From Myxococcales bacterium (GTDB lineage Bacteria; Myxococcota_A; Polyangia; Haliangiales; Haliangiaceae), in contig JAEUJY010000101.1 of the NCBI GenBank assembly GCA_016794525.1, forward strand, positions 17,038-81,037: a stretch of DNA of 64,000 bases. Reading direction: 5' to 3'. How positions within the stretch are numbered: position 1 is the first letter of the stretch; every line of letters begins with the position of its first letter. Below, in pieces: positions 54,420 to 63,291 of this stretch. The notes below the pieces were generated by a model. It was not told where the DNA came from, ran no database searches, and was given only the letters and a program-made list of their open reading frames with translations. The position numbers and the translations under genes were made by a program.

Positions 54420-56651
54420 CTATCGCGAAGGCACCAACCGGTGCGTATGCCCCATCTCGCGCTCGCGGGCGCACACCTTCGACGCCGCCGCGCACGCCAT
54501 CCGCAGCTGGGCCGCGTCGTCGGGCGCGCGGAAGCGATCGTAGGCGGCCAGCGCCTTGGCCGCGAGGTCGGTGCCCGGCATGAGCTGCGCCAGCGCGGTC
54601 GCCTGGGTCCGCAGCAGGTCGGCGTCGCGCGGGGCCAGCTCGAGGCCCTTCACCGCGGCGGCCAGCGCGCCGCGATCGTCGCCGAGGCTGCCGCGGACCC
54701 GCGCCAGCATCACCCACGCCGCGGTGTTGGCCGGGGCGCGCTCGGTCACCGCGCGCGCGAACGGCTCGGCCTCCTTCCACCGCCACACCCGCGCCAGCGC
54801 GTCGGCGGCGTAGGCGTCGAGCGCCGGCGGGCCCGGGGTCGGCAGCAGCGCCCGCGCCTCCGCCACCAGCGCCAGCGCGGCGTCGGCCCGGCCTTGCTTG
54901 CCCGCCACCGAGGCCAGCTGCACCAGGATCATGGCCCGCGGCCGCTTGCCCGCGTCCCCGGCGGGGATCTGGGTCAGCGCGTGCTCGAGCACCGATCGCG
55001 CCTCCTCGAGGCGCTCGGTCACCACCTGGGTCAACGCCATGCCGTGCTCGTAGCTGCGCTCCCACGCGGGGCGCGCGCTCGGCGCCTGGCGCGCGGCGGC
55101 GCCGTCGCCCAGCCACACCGCGATCGACGCGATCTCGGTGATCGGCTGCGGCTTGCACGGGTCGACCACCATGTCGCGCAGCGCCAGCGCCTGGCGCAGG
55201 AACGCCGCGCCCTCGCCGACCTTGGCCGCCTCGCAGGTGGCGCGCTGGTTCTCGAGGCTGCGCGTGCGGTGGCGCAGCCGCGCCGTCACCTGCAGCGGCA
55301 GGGCCGCGGTGGCCGGCACGTCCATCGCGTAGCGCACCGCCACCGCGTCGCGGGTCGCGACGCTCTGGTTCGACACCACCGCGCGGAACCCGAACAGCTG
55401 GTGGCGCTGCAAGAGGTTGCCCTGGTCGTCGACCGGGTACGACCGCAGCACGTGGGCGTCGGTGTCGTCGGCGCGCCGGGCGTGATCGAGGCCGCTCGAC
55501 GCCAGCCGCTTGCCGCGGGCGTCGGCCACCTCGACCTCGATCCACGTGTCCTGCATGTCGACGACGCCGCCGGGGAAGCGGTGGCCGGTGAGCAGGTTGC
55601 GGATCACCACGTCGAAGGCCAGCGCCTTGCCCGGCCGCACCGGCGCGCCGTCGGCCGGCAGCTGCCAGCGGCCGCCGATCGTCGGCGGCCCGTTGGCCGG
55701 CGCGTCGGCGGGCACGATCGCCCCGGCGACGTCGATCGACGCCGCGCCGACCAGCATCTTCTGGATCCGCGCCAGCTGGGCCGCGTCGTCGCGCATCGCC
55801 GCCATCCAGGTGTGGCCGCCGGCGAAGGTGTGGGCGCGCAGCTTGCGATCGGCGCCGGCGTACTCGTCGGGGCCGGCCTCGACCTCGGGCATGTGGCACG
55901 AGATGCAGCCCTGCTTGTCGACCTTGTCGACCCGCCCGGCGCCGTTGCCGTTCCACGCCGAGCCGCGCCACGCGGTCGGCTCGTCGATGCCCGACAGGTG
56001 CACCGGCACGCCCAGGTCGGGCGACAGGAAGCCGCGGTGGCAGGTCGCGCACAGCTCGTCGCCGAGCGGCTTCACGTCGACCGCGGCCTTGTGCGCCGCC
56101 ACCGAGGCGGGGTCGTCGACGTTGGGGGTCGGCAGCGGCGCGCCGTTGAGCACGAACGACGCGTTGCCGTCCTTGGTCGGCGCCGACGCGCCGTGGCACA
56201 CCCGGCACGACACGCCGGTGTGGGCGCGCAGGTCGTCGGCGGCGATGCCCTGCTTCATCGCGCCGTCGATCTCGAGCGGCATGTCGTGGCAGCCGCCGCA
56301 GTGCTGGCTGGCCTCGTTGCCCATGTTGGCGCGGAACACCTCGATGTTGGCGCGGTAGATCGGGTTCGCGAACGACGCGAACGAGTGGATGCTCGACTGC
56401 CACTGCGCCGTGACCTCGGCGTGGCACGAGCCGCAGGTGTCGACGTCGGCGAGGAGGTCGCCGGCCTGCGGCCCGTCGGCGCCGCCGGCGCTCATCGTCA
56501 ACAGCGAGGGCGCGTACGGCCCGGGCGCCCGGGGCAGCCGGGTCTCGAACGCGGTCGGCTCGGGCGGCGGCGTCGGGCTGTCGATCGTCACGGGCACGCC
56601 GTCGCCACGACAGGCCGCCACCAGCACCAGGAGCAAGAGCGTGCGTCGCAT
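54420..56651 (-). CDS. Pentaheme cytochrome c lipoprotein with TPR C-terminus
   Basis: 743 aa. Signal peptide and lipobox (VAAC, Cys14). Five CxxCH heme-binding motifs: CGSCH (73-77), CGGCH (118-122), CRVCH (149-153), CATCH (201-205) and CISCH (249-253). A beta-rich middle region (about 290-490) follows, then TPR-like helices to the end (about 560-740). The multiheme part resembles cytochrome c554/c3-like octaheme-type proteins, but only five hemes are seen. It should be an exported, membrane-attached electron carrier. ATG at 56651 is preferred because GGAGG precedes it. Starts 15 bases after the stop of the last DUF2330 gene. Confidence 0.9.
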   Translation of the reverse strand: MRRTLLLLVLVAACRGDGVPVTIDSPTPPPEPTAFETRLPRAPGPYAPSLLTMSAGGADGPQAGDLLADVDTCGSCHAEVTAQWQSSIHSFASFANPIYRANIEVFRANMGNEASQHCGGCHDMPLEIDGAMKQGIAADDLRAHTGVSCRVCHGASAPTKDGNASFVLNGAPLPTPNVDDPASVAAHKAAVDVKPLGDELCATCHRGFLSPDLGVPVHLSGIDEPTAWRGSAWNGNGAGRVDKVDKQGCISCHMPEVEAGPDEYAGADRKLRAHTFAGGHTWMAAMRDDAAQLARIQKMLVGAASIDVAGAIVPADAPANGPPTIGGRWQLPADGAPVRPGKALAFDVVIRNLLTGHRFPGGVVDMQDTWIEVEVADARGKRLASSGLDHARRADDTDAHVLRSYPVDDQGNLLQRHQLFGFRAVVSNQSVATRDAVAVRYAMDVPATAALPLQVTARLRHRTRSLENQRATCEAAKVGEGAAFLRQALALRDMVVDPCKPQPITEIASIAVWLGDGAAARQAPSARPAWERSYEHGMALTQVVTERLEEARSVLEHALTQIPAGDAGKRPRAMILVQLASVAGKQGRADAALALVAEARALLPTPGPPALDAYAADALARVWRWKEAEPFARAVTERAPANTAAWVMLARVRGSLGDDRGALAAAVKGLELAPRDADLLRTQATALAQLMPGTDLAAKALAAYDRFRAPDDAAQLRMACAAASKVCAREREMGHTHRLVPSR

Positions 56652-56666
56652 GGGGTCCTCCACCTG

Positions 56667-58238
56667 TTAGGCGCGCCGACGACGGCGGCCGATCAACATC
56701 GCGACACCGACCGCCGCGAGCGCGCCCAGATCGGACGCGCCGCCGGTCGAACACCCCGCGCCGTGATCCAGGGACAGCGCGCCGGCCGGGGCCGGCTTGG
56801 CCGGCGCGGGCGTCGGCGCCGGCGCGGGGCGCGGCTTGGGCTTGCGCCGCTTGTACGCCCGCACGCCGATCTCCGGCGCCGACGTGATGAGCAGCTTGGG
56901 CAGGTTGGCCTGGCGCGAGACGAACGCCAGGTTGGTGGCCGCGATCGGCCGGGTCGAGCCGCCGCTCGGTGGGCCGCCCCAGCGGCCGCGCACCGGGTTG
57001 GCGCAGGTGATCGCGCCGGTCCACCAGTGGCGGATCGCGTAGCGGGCCTGGAAGTTGTTGACCGACGACGGCTGGGCGCGCTCCTCGAGGCGACCCTTCA
57101 CGCGGTTCTCGCGGCCGCCGACGATCGGGTCGGCCTGCTTGAACACCAGGTCCTCGGTGATGGTCTTGCCGTAGCGCGCGTGCAGGCGCGTCAGCACGAA
57201 GTCCCAGCCGCCGTACTGGGTGGGCTTGCCGGCCGGCCCGTCGAGCACGTCGCTCCCGAGCAGGAAGAAGTCGTTGCCGCCGAGGTTGGGGCCAGGGCAC
57301 GGGTCGCAGCTCGACGCCGCCCACGCGTACTCGGTGACCACCGCGCCGGGGTTCTTCTCGACCGTGCGATCGAACAGCGCGGTGTAGAACGAGCCGAACG
57401 ACTGCCGGACGCTGTCGCGCACGTCGAGGTTGGTCGGGATCGTGACGTTCTTGTAGTTCGCGACCTCGTAGCGCTGGTTGGGCGCGAGGATCGACACGAT
57501 CAGATCCTGGGTGCCGCTCGAGTTCGCCAGGCCCAGCCGGATCGGCAGGTTGAACTCGTCCGAGTCGTAGTGGAACCGCAGCGGCGACAGGTTGGCGCGA
57601 CCGTCGCCGCCGAAGCTGACCTTCTTGGGGTCGACCTTGGCGACGAAGAACTTCATCCCGCTCTCGACGTACGGGCGCAGGAACGGCTCGGCGCCGGCGG
57701 GGATCTGGTAGTGCTCCTGGTGCAGCCAGGTCTCGAGCCCCGTCGAGTCCTTGGCCGACAGGATCAGGATCTGGTACTCGCCGACCTCGAACTTCGCCTC
57801 GATCGTCACGCCCAGGTCGTCGGCCTTGTCTTCCATCGGCGCGGACCGCGGCGCGCCGCCCGCCATCTTCATCGGCCGCCGGCGGTCGTACTCGTCCCAG
57901 TCACGGCCGCACGGATCCTGCTCCCAGTACTCGACCAGCCGCGGCGACCCCATCTGGTCGACGCGCGCGAAGACGTCCTTGGGCAGGGTCTTGACGTCTT
58001 CCTTCTGCAGCACCGTCGGCACCGGGATCACCATCGCGAACTCGCCCGGCGGTCCCTTGTAGTTATTCTGCATCGACAGCACCGTGCGCGTGCCCTTGCG
58101 CATCAGCACCACCTGCGTGGCGTCGTTGAACATCTCGCTGCCGGCGCCGTTGATGTAGAACCCGCAGAACGCGTGGGCCGCGGTGGGCGCGGCGAGCGCC
58201 ACCGCGAGAGTGGTTGCGGCGAGGATCAGACGGCGCAT
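56667..58238 (-). CDS. DUF2330 protein with MYXO-CTERM-like tail (paralogue 1)
   Basis: 523 aa, the most divergent of five tandem paralogues. Signal peptide MRRLILAATTLAVALAAPTA, then AFCGFYINGAGSEMF at the mature N-terminus. Conserved core motifs: VLSMQNNYKGPPGEFAMVIP, VPTVLQKEDVKTLPKDVFAR, DSDEFNLPIRLGLANSSGTQ and DPCPGP. The variable segment after EQDPC reads GRDWDEYDRRRPMKMAGG.... The C-terminus is GAGCSTGGASDLGALAAVGV then RRRRRA: the Gly-Cys, hydrophobic helix and Arg-tail layout of MYXO-CTERM sorting signals. DUF2330 has no proven function. Starts inside the end of paralogue 2 (13-base overlap) and is directly followed by the cytochrome gene. Confidence 0.88.
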   Translation of the reverse strand: MRRLILAATTLAVALAAPTAAHAFCGFYINGAGSEMFNDATQVVLMRKGTRTVLSMQNNYKGPPGEFAMVIPVPTVLQKEDVKTLPKDVFARVDQMGSPRLVEYWEQDPCGRDWDEYDRRRPMKMAGGAPRSAPMEDKADDLGVTIEAKFEVGEYQILILSAKDSTGLETWLHQEHYQIPAGAEPFLRPYVESGMKFFVAKVDPKKVSFGGDGRANLSPLRFHYDSDEFNLPIRLGLANSSGTQDLIVSILAPNQRYEVANYKNVTIPTNLDVRDSVRQSFGSFYTALFDRTVEKNPGAVVTEYAWAASSCDPCPGPNLGGNDFFLLGSDVLDGPAGKPTQYGGWDFVLTRLHARYGKTITEDLVFKQADPIVGGRENRVKGRLEERAQPSSVNNFQARYAIRHWWTGAITCANPVRGRWGGPPSGGSTRPIAATNLAFVSRQANLPKLLITSAPEIGVRAYKRRKPKPRPAPAPTPAPAKPAPAGALSLDHGAGCSTGGASDLGALAAVGVAMLIGRRRRRA

Positions 58239-59845
58239 GGGGGCTCCTGGCGATGGGGACGGCGACGACGACGGACGATGGTAGCGAGCGCGGCGCCCCC
58301 CAGGCCCAGGCTGGCCAGCGAATCGGAGGTGGATGTGTCACACCCACATCCGCTCTTGGCCTTGGGGGGCGGGGCGGGGGTCGCAGGAGGTTGTGACGAT
58401 CCAGGCGCGGGTCCGGTCTGGGGATTCGGCGTCAGCGGCACCGACGCCACCCCCGCCCTGACGTCGATCTCGGGCACGTCTTGCTTCACCAGCTCCGGCA
58501 GCTTGGCCGCGCCGCGCGCCACGAACGCCAGGTCCAGCGCCGGCTTCACCCCGCCACCAGTCACGCCGGCCGGCGGCCCACCCCAGTGGCCGCGCTGCGG
58601 GTCCTTGCACGTGATCGGCCCGGTCCACTCGTGGCGGATCGCGTACCGCGCCTGGAAGTTGTTGATCGAGTCCGGCCGCGACCGCTCCTCGAGCTTGCCG
58701 TCGTCCTGCAGGAACTCGCGTCCGCCGACGATCGGCTCGGCCGCCTTGAACACCAGGTCCTCGGTGACGGTCTTGCCGTACCGCGCGTGCAGCCGCGTCA
58801 GCACCATGCTCATCGCGTCGCCGGAGTACGGCGCCGCCGCCCCCCTGGCGCCGCCGAGCACGTCGAGCCCCAGCGTCGACAGCTCGCCCAGGTCGATCAC
58901 CGGCCCCGGGCACGGGTCGCAGTTGCTCGCCATCCACGAATACTCGGTCACCACCGCGCCGGGGTTCTTCTCGACGGTGCGATCGAACAGCGCCGCGTAG
59001 AACTCGCCGAACGTGTCCCGCACCGCGTCCTTCACGTCGAGGTTCGTCGGGATCGTCACGTTCTTGTAGTTCGCCACCTCGTACCGCTGGCCCGGCGCCA
59101 GGATGCTGACGATCAGGTCCTGCGTCCCGCTCGAGTTCGCCAGTCCCAGCCGGATCGGCAGGTTGAACTCATCGCTGTCGTAGTGGAACCGCAGCGGCGA
59201 CAGCTCGGCCCGCCCGTCCTTGAACGTCACCTTGGTCGGGTCGACCTTCGCGACGAAGAACTTCATCCCGCTCTCGACGTACGGCCGCAGGAACGGCTCG
59301 GCCCCCGGCGGGATCTGGTACTGCTCGGCGCGCAACCAGCCATCGAGCCCCGCCGCGTCTTTCGCCGACAGGATCACGATCTGGTACTCGCCCACCTCGA
59401 ACTTCGCCTCGATCGTCACGCCGAAGTTGCCCCGTCCCTCGCCGGAGCTGCCCTGCAGGATCCCCGCGTTCTGGGCGCTCTTGAGGACCTCGTACCGCTC
59501 GTAGTCGCGCGTGTCACAGGGATCCTGCTCCCAGTACTCGACCAGCCGCGGCGCGCCCATCTGGTCGACGTGCTCGAACACCGCCTTCGGCAGCGTCTTG
59601 ACGTCCTCCTTCTGCAGCACCGTCGGCACCGGGATCACCAGCGCGAACGCCTCCGGCGGGCCCTTGTAGTTGTTCTGCATCGACAGCACCGTCCGCGTCC
59701 CCGACCGCATCAGCACCACCTGCGTCGCGTCGTTCCACATCTCCGACCCGCCGCTGTTCACGTAGAACCCACAGAACGCGTGCGCCGCCGGCGCCGCCGC
59801 GACCAGCGCACCGAGGAAGAACGAGGAGACGAGGGCCTTGCGCAT
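58226..59845 (-). CDS. DUF2330 protein (paralogue 2), altered C-terminus
   Basis: 539 aa. Same family as its neighbours: AFCGFYVNSGGSEMW at the mature N-terminus, VLQKEDVKTLPKAVFEHVDQ, and NLPIRLGLANSSGTQDLIVS. The variable segment after EQDPC reads DTRDYERYEVLKSAQNAG. The C-terminus has SGCGCDTSTSDSLASLGL and an Arg-run like the others, but then continues PHRQEPPCAV before the stop, running 13 bases into the next gene. Relatives stop right after the Arg-run, so a lost stop codon is likely. GGAG precedes the ATG. Confidence 0.88.
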   Translation of the reverse strand: MRKALVSSFFLGALVAAAPAAHAFCGFYVNSGGSEMWNDATQVVLMRSGTRTVLSMQNNYKGPPEAFALVIPVPTVLQKEDVKTLPKAVFEHVDQMGAPRLVEYWEQDPCDTRDYERYEVLKSAQNAGILQGSSGEGRGNFGVTIEAKFEVGEYQIVILSAKDAAGLDGWLRAEQYQIPPGAEPFLRPYVESGMKFFVAKVDPTKVTFKDGRAELSPLRFHYDSDEFNLPIRLGLANSSGTQDLIVSILAPGQRYEVANYKNVTIPTNLDVKDAVRDTFGEFYAALFDRTVEKNPGAVVTEYSWMASNCDPCPGPVIDLGELSTLGLDVLGGARGAAAPYSGDAMSMVLTRLHARYGKTVTEDLVFKAAEPIVGGREFLQDDGKLEERSRPDSINNFQARYAIRHEWTGPITCKDPQRGHWGGPPAGVTGGGVKPALDLAFVARGAAKLPELVKQDVPEIDVRAGVASVPLTPNPQTGPAPGSSQPPATPAPPPKAKSGCGCDTSTSDSLASLGLGGAALATIVRRRRRPHRQEPPCAV

Positions 59846-59877
59846 GGGGGCTCCGATCGATGGCGAGGGTGAGACGA

Positions 59878-61476
59878 TCAACAACGACGACGGCGACGGG
59901 TGACCAGCGCCGCGACGCCGAGGCCGCCGACGAACGCCAGCCCGGCGCCCTCGCCGCCCTCGGTCGCGCAGCCGCAGCCGCTCTTCTTCGTGGGCTCGGT
60001 CGCCGGCGGCGCCGCAGGCGCGGGCGGTGCCAACGCCGGGGTGGCGCTGCCCGCGGGCGGTGATGGCGGGGCAGCGGTCGCGCCCGCCTTCACGTCGATC
60101 TCCGGCACGTCTTGCTTCACCAGCTCCGGCAGCCTGGCCGCGCCCCGCGCCGCGAACGCCAGATCCAGCGCCGGCTTCACGCCACCGCCGGTCTCGCCGG
60201 CCGGCGGCCCACCCCAGCGCCCGCGCACCGGGTCCTTGCACGCGATCGGTCCCGTCCACTCGTGGCGGATCGCGTACCGCGCCTGGAAGTTGTTGACCGC
60301 GTCCGGCCGCGACCGCTCCTCGAGCTTGCCGCCGTCCTGGAGGAACTCGCGTCCGCCGACGATCGGCTCGGCGGCCTTGAACACCAGATCCTCGGTCACC
60401 GTCTTGCCGTACCGCGCGTGCAGCCGCGTCAGCACCATGCTCATCGCGTTGCCGGTGAACGCCGTGGCCTTGCCCGTGGCGCCGCCGAGCACGTCGAGCC
60501 CCAGCGTCGCCAGCTCGCTGCTCGCGATCACCGGCCCCGGGCACGGATCGCAGTTGGTCGCCTGCCACGCGTACTCGGTCACCACCGCGCCGGGGTTCTT
60601 CTCGATGGTGCGATCGAACAGCGCCGCGTAGAACTCGCCAAACCTGTCCCGCACCGCGTCCTTGACGTCGAGGTTCGTCGGGATCGTCACGTTCTTGTAG
60701 TTCGCGACCTCGTAGCGCTGCCCCGGCGCCAGGATCGACACGATCAGGTCCTGCGTCCCGCTCGAGTTCGCCAGCCCAAGCCGGATCGGCAGGTTGAACT
60801 CGTCGCTGTCGTAGTGGAACCGCAGCGGCGACAGCTCGGCCCGGCCGTCCTTGAACGTCACCTTGGTCGGGTCGACCTTCGCGACGAAGAACTTCATCCC
60901 GCTCTCGACGTACGGCCGCAGGAACGGCTCCGCCCCCGGCGGGATCTGGTAATGCTCCTGCCGCAGCCAGGTGTCGAGCCCCGTCGAGTCCTTCGCCGAC
61001 AGGATCAACACCTGGTACTCGCCGACCTCGAACTTCGCCTCGATCCTCACGCCGAGCGTGCCGTACCCGGTACCGCCGCCGCCCGGCCCGAAGCCCGTGC
61101 GCCCGAAGCCGTAGCTCCCGATCGCCTCGTTGGGCAGCTCAGGTGCACACGGATCCTCCTCCCAGTACTCGACCAGCCGCGGCGCGCCCATCTGGTCGAC
61201 GTGCTCGAACACCGCCTTCGGCAGCGTCTTGACGTCTCCCTTCTGCAGCACCGTCGGCACCGGGATCACCAGCGCGAACGCCTCGGGCGGCCCCTTGTAG
61301 TTGTTCTGCATCGACAGCACGGTGCGCGTCCCCGACCGCATCAGCACCACCTGCGTCGCGTCGTTCCACATCTCCGACCCGCCGCTGTTCACGTAGAACC
61401 CACAGAACGCGTGCGCGGCGGGGGCCGCGCCAGCGAGCGCAGCGACGGCGAGCGAGGCGACCAGCGGCTTGTTCAT
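59878..61476 (-). CDS. DUF2330 protein with MYXO-CTERM-like tail (paralogue 3)
   Basis: 532 aa. Signal peptide MNKPLVASLAVAALAGAAPA. Conserved DUF2330 core (CGFYVNSGGSEMWNDATQVV, RIEAKFEVGEYQVLILSAKD, PRLVEYWEEDPC). The variable segment is Gly-rich here: APELPNEAIGSYGFGRTGFG.... The tail, CGCATEGGEGAGLAFVGGLG then Arg-run and Cys, is a good MYXO-CTERM match: Cys for lipid attachment, hydrophobic helix and basic end. Such proteins are expected to be cleaved and moved to the outer membrane or surface. 32-base gap to paralogue 2. Confidence 0.9.
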   Translation of the reverse strand: MNKPLVASLAVAALAGAAPAAHAFCGFYVNSGGSEMWNDATQVVLMRSGTRTVLSMQNNYKGPPEAFALVIPVPTVLQKGDVKTLPKAVFEHVDQMGAPRLVEYWEEDPCAPELPNEAIGSYGFGRTGFGPGGGGTGYGTLGVRIEAKFEVGEYQVLILSAKDSTGLDTWLRQEHYQIPPGAEPFLRPYVESGMKFFVAKVDPTKVTFKDGRAELSPLRFHYDSDEFNLPIRLGLANSSGTQDLIVSILAPGQRYEVANYKNVTIPTNLDVKDAVRDRFGEFYAALFDRTIEKNPGAVVTEYAWQATNCDPCPGPVIASSELATLGLDVLGGATGKATAFTGNAMSMVLTRLHARYGKTVTEDLVFKAAEPIVGGREFLQDGGKLEERSRPDAVNNFQARYAIRHEWTGPIACKDPVRGRWGGPPAGETGGGVKPALDLAFAARGAARLPELVKQDVPEIDVKAGATAAPPSPPAGSATPALAPPAPAAPPATEPTKKSGCGCATEGGEGAGLAFVGGLGVAALVTRRRRRC

Positions 61477-61486
61477 GGCAGCTCCA

Positions 61487-61526
61487 GGCGACGGGGCGAC
61501 GAGGCGACGAAGCGACGAGACGACGG
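61487..61526. repeat. Tandem 8-base GGCGACGA-type repeat (5 units)
   Basis: Five imperfect units (GGCGACGG, GGCGACGA, GGCGACGA, AGCGACGA, GACGACGG) in the short gap between paralogues 3 and 4. The first unit starts 11 bases upstream of the paralogue 3 start, where it may affect ribosome access. Confidence 0.6.
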
Positions 61527-61547
61527 CGTGACCGGGACGGCGGGAGC

Positions 61548-63134
61548 TCAGCGGCGCCGGCGCCGGGTGACCAGCGCGGCCACGCCCAGGCCGCCGACCA
61601 GCGCCAGCCCGGCGCCCTCGCCGCCCTCGCTCGCGCAGCCGCAGCCGCTCTTCTTCTTGGCGGGCGGGTCGCCCGGCGGCAGCGTCTTGGGGAGCTGATC
61701 GCGCGGCGTCGGGGTCGGCGGCGAGGCCGCGCTCCCGGCGACCGCCTTCACCTCGATCTCCGGCACGTCTTGCTTCACCAGCTCCGGCAGCTTGGCCGCG
61801 CCGCGCGCGACGAACGCCAGATCCAGCGCCGGCTTCACGCCGCCGCCCATCTGCCCCTCCGGCGGGCCGCCCCAGCGCCCGCGCACCGGGTTCTTGCAGG
61901 TGATCGGGCCGGTCCACTCGTGCCGGATCGCGTACCGCGCCTGGAAGTTGTTGATCGAGTCCGGCCGCGATCGCTCCTCGAGCTTGCCGTTGGCCTGCAG
62001 GAACTCGCGCCCGCCGACGATCGGCTCGGCGGCCTTGAACACCAGGTCCTCGGTGACCGTCTTGCCGTACCGCGCGTGCAGCCGCGTCAGCACCATGCTC
62101 ATCGCGTCGCCGGAGAACGGCGCCGCTGCGCCCTTGTCGCCGCCCAGCACGTCGAGCCCCAGCACCGCCAGCTCGCTCATCGCGATCACCGGCCCCGGGC
62201 ACGGATCGCAGTTGCTCGCCTGCCAGGCGTACTCGGTCACGACCGCGCCGGGGTTCTTCTCGACGGTGCGATCGTACAAGGCCGCGTAGAACTCGCCGAA
62301 CTTGTCCCGCACCGCGTCCTTCACGTCGAGGTTCGTCGGGATCGTGACGTTCTTGTAGTTCGCCACCTCGTACCGCTGGCCCGGCGCCAGGATGCTGACG
62401 ATCAGGTCCTGCGTCCCGCTCGAGTTCGCCAGCCCCAGCCGGATCGGCAGGTTGAACTCGTCCGAGTCGTAGTGGAACCGCAGCGGCGACAGCTCGGCCC
62501 GCCCGTCCTTGAACGTCACCTTGGCCGGGTCGACCTTGGCGACGAAGAACTTCATCCCGCTCTCGACGTACGGCCGCAGGAACGGCTCGGCCCCTGGCGG
62601 GATCTGGTAGTGCTCCTGGCGCAGCCAGGTGTCCAGCCCCGTCGAGTCCGTCGCCGACAGGATCAAGACCTGGTACTCGCCGACCTCGAACTTGGCCTCG
62701 ATGGTGACGCCGAGCTTGTCGCCGTCCTTCTTGCCCATCTTGCCTTCCTCGAGCGCCATCGCCATCCCGGCCCCGCCCGACTCGTCCTCGTCGTACTCCG
62801 GGGTGCACGGATCCTCCTCCCAGTACTCGACCAGCCGCGGCGCGCCCATCTGGTCGATGTGCTCGAACACCCCCTTGCTCAGCGTCTTGACGTCCTCCTT
62901 CTGCAGCACCGTCGGCACCGGGATCACCAGCGCGAACGCCTCCGGCGGCCCCTTGTAGTTGTTCTGCATCGACAAGACGGTGCGGGTCCCCGACCGCATC
63001 AGCACCACCTGCGTCGCGTCGTTGAACATCTCCGACCCGCCGCTGTTCACGTAGAACCCGCAGAACGCCTGCGCCGCGGGGGCGGCACCCACGAGCGCGG
63101 CGAGGAGGAGGGTGGCCGAGACGGTCTTGCGCAT
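61548..63134 (-). CDS. DUF2330 protein with MYXO-CTERM-like tail (paralogue 4)
   Basis: 528 aa. Signal peptide MRKTVSATLLLAALVGAAPA. Core as in the other paralogues (VLMRSGTRTVLSMQNNYKGP, KTLSKGVFEHIDQMGAPRLV). The variable segment reads TPEYDEDESGGAGMAMALEE and is acidic then basic (GKMGKKDGDKL). The tail KKKSGCGCASEGGEGAGLAL, hydrophobic helix and RRRRR fit MYXO-CTERM. ATG preceded by GGAG. 71-base gap to paralogue 3. Confidence 0.9.
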   Translation of the reverse strand: MRKTVSATLLLAALVGAAPAAQAFCGFYVNSGGSEMFNDATQVVLMRSGTRTVLSMQNNYKGPPEAFALVIPVPTVLQKEDVKTLSKGVFEHIDQMGAPRLVEYWEEDPCTPEYDEDESGGAGMAMALEEGKMGKKDGDKLGVTIEAKFEVGEYQVLILSATDSTGLDTWLRQEHYQIPPGAEPFLRPYVESGMKFFVAKVDPAKVTFKDGRAELSPLRFHYDSDEFNLPIRLGLANSSGTQDLIVSILAPGQRYEVANYKNVTIPTNLDVKDAVRDKFGEFYAALYDRTVEKNPGAVVTEYAWQASNCDPCPGPVIAMSELAVLGLDVLGGDKGAAAPFSGDAMSMVLTRLHARYGKTVTEDLVFKAAEPIVGGREFLQANGKLEERSRPDSINNFQARYAIRHEWTGPITCKNPVRGRWGGPPEGQMGGGVKPALDLAFVARGAAKLPELVKQDVPEIEVKAVAGSAASPPTPTPRDQLPKTLPPGDPPAKKKSGCGCASEGGEGAGLALVGGLGVAALVTRRRRR

Positions 63135-63191
63135 GAGATCTCCGACAGCGGCAGAGGTGATCGCGTTGCGAAATTCGTGGCGCCGCCAACA

Positions 63192-63283
63192 GGGTCGATC
63201 AGAACTCGGATCCCCGAACACGATCTCGCGTTTCGGGTGGGGGCCCCACGTCGTGCGAGGGAGGGGCCTTGCGAACGCCCCTC
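63192..63283 (-). repeat. Dispersed 3' hairpin element, copy 3 (long form)
   Basis: Begins 8 bases after the stop of paralogue 5, within the 157-base gap before paralogue 4. Arms GAGGGGCCTT and AACGCCCCTC with a GCG loop (63261-63283): one mismatch in the stem. Shares the GGGTCGATCAGAA flank with copy 2. It suggests that paralogue 5 ends a separate transcript, or that the messenger is cut here. Confidence 0.75.
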
Positions 63284-63291
63284 CCAGGATC

